Source of the DNA: Elysia chlorotica
Taxonomy: Eukaryota; Mollusca; Gastropoda; Plakobranchidae
Length of the DNA stretch: 64,000 nt
Direction: 5' to 3'
NCBI GenBank assembly: GCA_003991915.1
Contig: RQTK01000211.1
Coordinates: forward strand, 459,926-523,925
Part shown: positions 51,067-64,000 of the stretch, in pieces
Layout of the letters: each line of letters starts with the position of its first letter
Numbering within the stretch: the first letter of the stretch is position 1
Made by a program: the position numbers and the translations under genes
Notes under the pieces: model-generated
What the model was told of the DNA's origin: nothing
The model's database searches: none
Seen by the model: the letters and a program-made list of their open reading frames with translations, nothing else

Positions 51067-51203
51067 AGATATGATTGAATATACATTACACATTTTTTAA
51101 TTTAATATTATCTAATAGTTTCGAATGTCTGAAGAAAGATATGATTGAATATACATTACACATTTTTTAATTTAATATTATCTAATAGTTTCGAATGTCT
51201 GAA
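51067..51203 (+). repeat. 70-bp tandem duplication in TAF6L 3' UTR
   Basis: 51067-51133 and 51137-51203 are identical over 67 bases at a period of 70 (starts AGATATGATTGAATATACAT, ends TTTCGAATGTCTGAA). No mismatch, so recent or gene-converted. Confidence 0.95.
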
Positions 51204-51460
51204 TGAAAGAAAACTTCTGCAAAATTATGTAGGCCTTCTGTGGTAGAAAAGTTGAAGAGTTCTAACTTAAGACTGAGAGCAGTAGGAGCATGGATAAGAT
51301 CATTTTCTGTTCTACAATATTTTACAGTTTTCAATCGCATCCATTGAAACCAGTGGGTCTTATGTGACACTTGATAGGTTTCCCTGAGAGATCCTATAGG
51401 TCGAGTGACACTTGATTATACTGTTTTAAAATGTTTTTAACTTTGAGTTGAAAGGGTCCA

Positions 51461-51476
51461 AATAAAGCTAAATAAA
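51461..51476 (+). terminator. TAF6L polyadenylation signals (two AATAAA)
   Basis: AATAAA at 51461-51466 and again at 51471-51476, about 490 bases after the stop, in an A/T-rich setting. Later AATAAA words exist near 51552 and 52166. Confidence 0.5.
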
Positions 51477-54117
51477 ATTGATTCATCCAAGTATCAAAAT
51501 AACTTTAAGCTTAAGTTCTACGCTAGACAAATAATGTAAAGAAGTGGGGGAATAAATCTATTTAGTGTACAAATATCAAATGACACTTCAAACATGGACT
51601 CCGATGCTTTCTACTTTCTAGGCCTATAAAAAAAACAGAGTAGTTATATAAAATAACTTGATTTATGACATTTATCATGTTATGTAGTGATTTCATGACA
51701 TTTACTTACTATGCTCCATATTTATGAATCGCTGTTGGCAGCTTTAGTATTGTATATTCGGTGATGGAAATGCGTTCCAATCTAATCATGATCAAAATAT
51801 TGTTGTTTGTCTTTAGACGATTACATGTATAATAAATTTGTATGGTTCCTATACAAGTTGTATCTGTTGTGTGCTGTTTGTCAATCCTAACCTGAGACTT
51901 ATTTTTTCTCTCCACATCTGGTCCAATTAAACTTTTATTCAGGAAAGAAAAGATCTGAACATTGAAGAAGTGGAATATGACGGAATGTGTTATTCCCTCT
52001 TCTAAGAGTTCTATTGCATTTCCTTTTTGCATCACAACATGAGTAAAAATATTGTTGATTTTGTGTTCACTGAATTCGTAAGAAGGTAATTTTTGTTTAA
52101 TCCCCATGATACCATGGATGCCAAATCAATCATAACTTTTAACTCCTGTATTTAGCATTAAAGAATAAAGACAAAATAAACCGAAGTAGAAAAGAAAATG
52201 TTTATCAGCCAAAAAAACCCCAACAAAAAACAAAGAGACTAACTGATTAGGAATACTGCAATTTATGTAGTTTTTACTTTTGTTGTGATAAGTATTGAGT
52301 TTAATGCTAGGGAAGCCTTGTATGAATTCATTACTTATGTGTCAGGAATGACAAATGTACTGAAATTTGTAATATGTGTATTGTCATTAGGAATATAATT
52401 AAGGTCTCAAGAGCAGAGTCCATCAAATTTTGACTCTGCAATTTTTAGCAACAATGTGTTATCTATAAGCTTTTCATGTATCAGTCTGCATTTATAGCAT
52501 GGTATACTTTAGTAATGGGCAGAGAGGCTTAGCAACTTTTCCATAAGTTTATTTTGTACATCTCATGTCCCTTTTAGTAATAGTATGTTTTACAATGAAA
52601 AAACATACCAAGAGATATCTTTCAAGAAGCTAAGTTTCATTCATTTTGCGAAATTCTTGAAGTGATATTTTATTTTGTAATGTTACAGAAAAAGCTCCTC
52701 TCCCACTAGCATCACTAAAAAGTTAATATTTTAGCTTTCAGAAGTTAATTCACACACAAAATTACGAAATCTGAAAATATATGGTATGTAATAAACTTGG
52801 TGTTTACTTTCAAAGGAATGCCTTCTAGGATCCTTTTTTTCATGTACATGTAACTATTGTTTTATTTATTATCTTACACCGGTGTGGATCATGTAAAATC
52901 TTTTGTGAAATTGCTATATGAGTACATGTAGAATAAAAATTAAAGAAATATCTAATTTACAGCAAATATAAACTTCAGTAGTGAACCTCTTTGTCCTATA
53001 TGATACATGTATCTACTTCCTAGTTTCTCAAGAATGTTTCTATGTGGCAATGCAATCCCTTGACTTGGTAGATCACATTATACTGACATTGACTCAATTT
53101 GTAGGGGAAAAATGAAGTCCATTTGGCAACTCAATTTGGAGACCTGGATAGAATTTAGAAGCCGCCTTGTTTGCCAACCTACCTTTTCCCCATTACATTT
53201 TATGTTTCTTGTGAACATTTCAAGTAGAAAAGAAGAAATAATGCTAAAGTGCTTTTTTTTTCTTTTTATAATTAAGATAAATGCTTATAAACTACATGTA
53301 CAGTACTCCCCATTTTTAATGACATCTCGAATAACAAGAGCTGTTGAAGAGGTTTGAAAATCATCTTATTTCTCTCCATTTGCGCCTTATAAATTATTTT
53401 GGAACTAATGAGAACCCATATTGGCTGACCCTGCTAATAACGATAGGTTCGAGAGTAGATCTGCTCTAGGCCCAAGTAATTGAGAAAGGTGCAAAAAGCA
53501 TCCCATGAGGACTCACATGAGCACCGTGTGCAGTACCCCCAATTCAGTCCCTTTCCCGCACATTTTCCCTACTGACACTGACAGATCCCCGCCCTCCCCC
53601 ACATGCAGCCTTTGCTCTATTATCACTGTAAAAAAAGCTGCCAAATGCAAATTTAGGCCTCAGTTAATAGAACAGCCAAGCCTGTCTTTAGTGCTGTACC
53701 ATACTCGCCACCTAGATGCCAACGCAATGATGCTGTTCTTGTTAAGGATTCAGTTTATATCCATATTTGTATCACCCTCTTACAAAACTCGTAAATTCAA
53801 ATAAGGTATTGGGTGTATTTTTCTTTTTTTTTTGTGGAGTGTAAAGGATAGATCTAATTCAATCTAAACGACGTCCCATCAAACACTTAATCTAGGTACA
53901 TGTATTGTAATTTAAAAAAAGGGGAGGGTGGTAACCATGGTAAAATAAATAGGGCAAAATTTTCCTCTTTTAATTCAGATTCCTGTTTAAAACTTATTTT
54001 GGGAATATATAGAACTCAGAACTCTTGCGATAACTAGAGATAGGTTTTTCTTTTTTAATCTGTAACAAGCAAGCCTTTTATAGCCATTTCAATGGATCAT
54101 ACATCTCTAGTCATAAA

Positions 54118-54375
54118 ATGGTTTATTGCCTAGCGTCCAATGTCAGCTCTATACAGGCTATACTGTGACATGGTCAAGACAATTTTACAGAGACAGTGCA
54201 GGGATACCATGACTTCTGTATATCGGTCACGTTATACTGACACAGACCCAACCAGTAGGAGGCAAAAGTTAACAAAATAAATGTTTGACTGATAGTGGGT
54301 TTTGAACTAGGGACGTCCCGATTAAGCCAGCCATTGCCTGCAAGTGCAAGCAAAACTTGTTTCAAATTTAGTGAG
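54118..54375 (-). mobile_element. Longest SINE copy, reverse orientation
   Basis: On the minus strand: tRNA-like head (ATGGCTGGCTTAATCGGG with B-box-like AGTTCAAAACCC), junction GGTTGGGTCTGTGTCAG, core TATAACGTGACCG, TCATGGTATCCCTGC, GTAAAATTGTC and tail CATTGGACGCTAGGC. It joins head and tail modules that occur separately elsewhere in the window and so ties them to one family. Confidence 0.72.
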
Positions 54376-55611
54376 AACAAAGTAAATCATGGTATAGCTT
54401 TGAACAAGCTTATTTTGATAATTATGTACTAAGTAAAACAAAAACAAACTTTTAAGATTAATTAGTGAGCAAAGGACAGCCCAAGGTTTAGACTCCTAAG
54501 TTTTTATTGTTGTAAAAGATTATTACATGTACTTGGAAATATTTTATTATGACTTTTATAATTATATCAAAGAATTGTTTGGATTGATAAAATGACTGTA
54601 TTATAAATGTGAACCTCTGGAAAATCTAAGTGCACTATGTTGCAAGAATAATAATAATAAAAAGCTATGCAGACACAATGCGAACAACTACTTAGCTTCC
54701 CATCTATTTTAACTCTCATTTTTGTGTGTGAAAGATAAATTTGTGCAATTAAGCTTTTTTCTTCATATATATGCGCAGCTCTCAGTAGAATTTTACAAAA
54801 TAAACTGAAATTTATGAAAGTTATATCGCTCTGTTCCTAAAGTTCTATAAATTATTCTATTTCTAATCAAAGATTGGGCTTCATGACATTCAGTAACAAA
54901 TTTATAATTATAGTGATATGAATTTTCATGAAAGATTATTTTAAACTGAATCACATTTTCAGTACTTCAATTGAAGTTCAGAAAGGGTTTTGTGATTTCT
55001 GTTAGTGAACATAAATTTAATTTTCTCAATGCTGCCTTTTCCCTAATATCTGTATAAGGAATGCCTTGTACACATAACTTATAGACTTCAAAAACATTTT
55101 TCAATGTGGTGATTCTTAATATGCAATATATACAAAGTATTTGCCAGGACTCCTTAGGCTTAAGCCACAGTATCTGACTATGTACCTTTTCTAGCAAAAT
55201 TTAACTTTTGCTCTAAGATTTGTGATAAAACCAATTTCAATGTTTCCAATTCAAGGTATTTTAACACAATTTTTTAAGTTTCTCTGCACCGACTCAGCCT
55301 TCTGATGGATCACAACAAATGTAGATTTTATTTCAATTAAACTTAAACTATTTCAAACCACCAGTGTTCTCCTAAGCCGCCAAGACTATATTTTACTATT
55401 TATACAGTGTATTTAGTTTATTTTTTCATGAATTTCCTCAGAAACTGAAAAAAGTCATTACATTTTACAACACTGGTTAAATAAAAAATATGCCTACCTA
55501 AAGCCTGAAATGATAAATGAAAGCTAAAATCACATTCTCTCACATTTTCACCACAAAAGCAGAGATGGAAATAATTTTCAAAACACAAAATTCATAGGAA
55601 TATTTGACAGG

Positions 55612-55617
55612 TTTATT
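55612..55617 (-). terminator. Candidate MCM5 polyadenylation signal
   Basis: TTTATT on the plus strand (AATAAA on the minus), in GGTTTATTTTAATTC. Another at 56193-56198 is closer to the stop. The choice is a guess. Confidence 0.3.
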
Positions 55618-56911
55618 TTAATTCAATACAAAAAGTAAATGGTTAATTTCAGGTTATCTTCAAACTAAGAGAAACAACACAAATGTCTATATTACTATGC
55701 CCAGAACACCCCTCTACACCTCTGGCACAACAGTGGAATCCCGTCAATGTAATGAGTCAACCCCCACTTCTCACAGTGTGTACTCTTTATCTACACACAA
55801 AAAAACGTTCATAATCATATATCGTATGACATTCCTCTGAAGAGAAGGCTCCCCTATTGTTTTAAACCCATCATAAATCAGAATCACGCCATTTTCATTT
55901 TCTACATATATTTTGAAACATTAACGTGGTCCTTTGGAAGATGTAGAAATACAATATGTACATGTATTTACTGACACACAGCCCTATCCTCAAAATTCAG
56001 CACTATTAGCAACAAGTGTATGTCCAAGTATTTATAATAAAAATAATTTGCAGTAAAAAAAAAAGAGCTACTTTATACATGTTCAACGACAATAATGTCT
56101 TTCTTCAATCAAAAGATTTCACCAACAAAGTAAATATTTTATGAAAAAAAAAAAAATTACATTTTTGTAAGAGACATAACTTTGGAGATACTTTTATTGA
56201 AGATAATGAAGCTGTTGTACTAACATGACACCTCAGTTACCATAAATTATGTACAATGATCTCAAATTTCGAAGAGACAGTTAAGTAGTGTATGGATCAG
56301 CAAACAAGCCAATATCCAATAATTGGTTTTGTCACATCAAAATTACATCTTATCTAAATATTTATCAGCTCTGCAGAGTTAACTTCACCTCTTATTTTAC
56401 ACTTTAAACAAAACACGATAAAGTATAAACATTGTATCTTTTCTATAACCAATGATGTGTTGTCTCTGACCTCTCAAAAAACTTTCAATAATGCTATGTC
56501 ATAATATCGTGTCATTGGTGCAAAAATAAATTATCATGAAATGTAATTTGTTTAAGAAAAACATAGCATTTGGCATTTTAGTATCAGTAGTTGTTTTCAT
56601 ATTCCATTAAGTCTTGTTGCAAGCCTAATTAGAGAATAGTTTTTAAAACAATCAACTCAAGCCTGGTTGTCCCATTAAAAAAAAAAGGGCAAGTGAAAAT
56701 ACTTTTTTTTTCAGAACCTATCGAAGTTGTCAATTTATTAACATTCCAAAGACTTTGGCCCCAGTCCTTTTTTTTCCCCCTCAGGATAAGATGTGCTTGT
56801 GTAAACCCTTTAAGTCCCCTGTGACGTGGTAACTAAAAGAAAAAAACGATAGTTATAGCAATACATTACACTATTTCTCCCCTTTGACAAAGCATTTTTG
56901 GGGATAAAAAA

Positions 56912-57092
56912 AGTTTGACCCTAGATTGTATCGCGCAGATTTGACCACTCTCATTTTGGGGGACAAAAATAGTAAAGTTTGACCCTAGATTGTATCGCGC
57001 AGCGTCTTTAATGGAAAGTTCAGTCGACGCTAGAATGTCTAGTGCAGCTTCAACAAGTGTTGTGCTGATCGACGCAAGGATGTTTAGTGCCG
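56912..57092. repeat. Degenerate repeat in MCM5 3' UTR region
   Basis: 27 bases beginning AGTTTGACCCTAGATTG and ending GCGCAG occur identically at 56912-56938 and 56976-57002 (period 64). Looser relatives follow at 57023-57046 (GACGCTAGAATGTCTAGTGC) and 57069-57092 (GACGCAAGGATGTTTAGTGC). Confidence 0.8.
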
Positions 57093-57280
57093 TGTCTTGA
57101 AAAGATTAAATATAGTTTTACATTGACAAACAAGATAGCTACTGTTACATGCCATCAATGGTTTTCATCAAACTCATATCGACATATAAAAATGCATTGC
57201 AAAGATCTTTTCTGAGATAAGGCCAGTAAATCCCAGGTACAATTTGCAAATTTCCAGAAATCACCACAGCTACTCTGTGT

Positions 57281-64000
<6,720 letters not shown>

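Larger units (their letters stand above)
50974..57280. other. TAF6L and MCM5 3' UTRs with intergenic sequence between
   Basis: The two genes converge. A 70-bp tandem duplication lies at 51067-51203, twin AATAAA signals at 51461 and 51471, SINE-core remnants near 53055-53095, a fuller SINE at 54118-54375 and a degenerate repeat at 56912-57092. Positions of about 55600-57280 are probably MCM5 3' UTR. No conserved open frame recognised. Confidence 0.6.

Overview
This is a window of animal nuclear DNA. It is AT-rich, intron-dense and written in the standard code. It carries parts or all of five conserved protein genes, with introns full of SINE-like repeats, simple repeats and poly-T/poly-A runs. 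The many TACATGTA/ACATGTA words, the TAGATC hexamer clusters and SINE tails of the GTTGGACGTTAAAC type suggest a mollusc, most likely a gastropod. That placement is an inference and was not tested by alignment.

Layout. 1149-14494 (+): the 3' part of a Ras guanyl-releasing protein gene (RASGRP family), 14 exons in view, with a 317-base assembly gap in its last intron. 14495-22138: no gene recognised, one good SINE copy. 22139-28179 (-): AP2S1, the sigma subunit of the AP-2 clathrin adaptor, whose 58-codon third exon sits in a 1.2-kb tandem duplication, so two nearly identical copies of the exon are present. 28180-29939: shared upstream region between AP2S1 (-) and POLR1C (+). 29940-36878 (+): POLR1C (RPAC1), shared subunit of RNA polymerases I and III, complete in 11 exons. 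36879-41385: intergenic with SINE debris and probably the 5' end of the next gene. 41396-50973 (+): TAF6L (SAGA-type TAF6-like factor), 14 coding exons, with a long charged C-terminal extension and an odd first coding exon. 50974-57280: intergenic and 3' UTR sequence of two convergent genes. 57281-64000 (-): MCM5, the replicative helicase subunit, C-terminal two thirds, running off the right edge; a decayed LINE lies antisense in one of its introns.

The five genes are unrelated housekeeping or signalling genes (Ras activation, endocytosis, Pol I/III transcription, SAGA coactivation, DNA replication). Nothing in the sequence shows that they work as one system. I found no CRISPR array, no operon-like system and no unknown multi-gene module. 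The points most worth following are the duplicated in-frame AP2S1 exon, the frame anomaly in the TAF6L histone fold, the minisatellite that begins exactly at a TAF6L splice donor and is split by a SINE with a clean 12-bp target duplication, a TTAA-flanked piggyBac-like MITE, and a SINE family that can be partly reconstructed from copies inside this one window.
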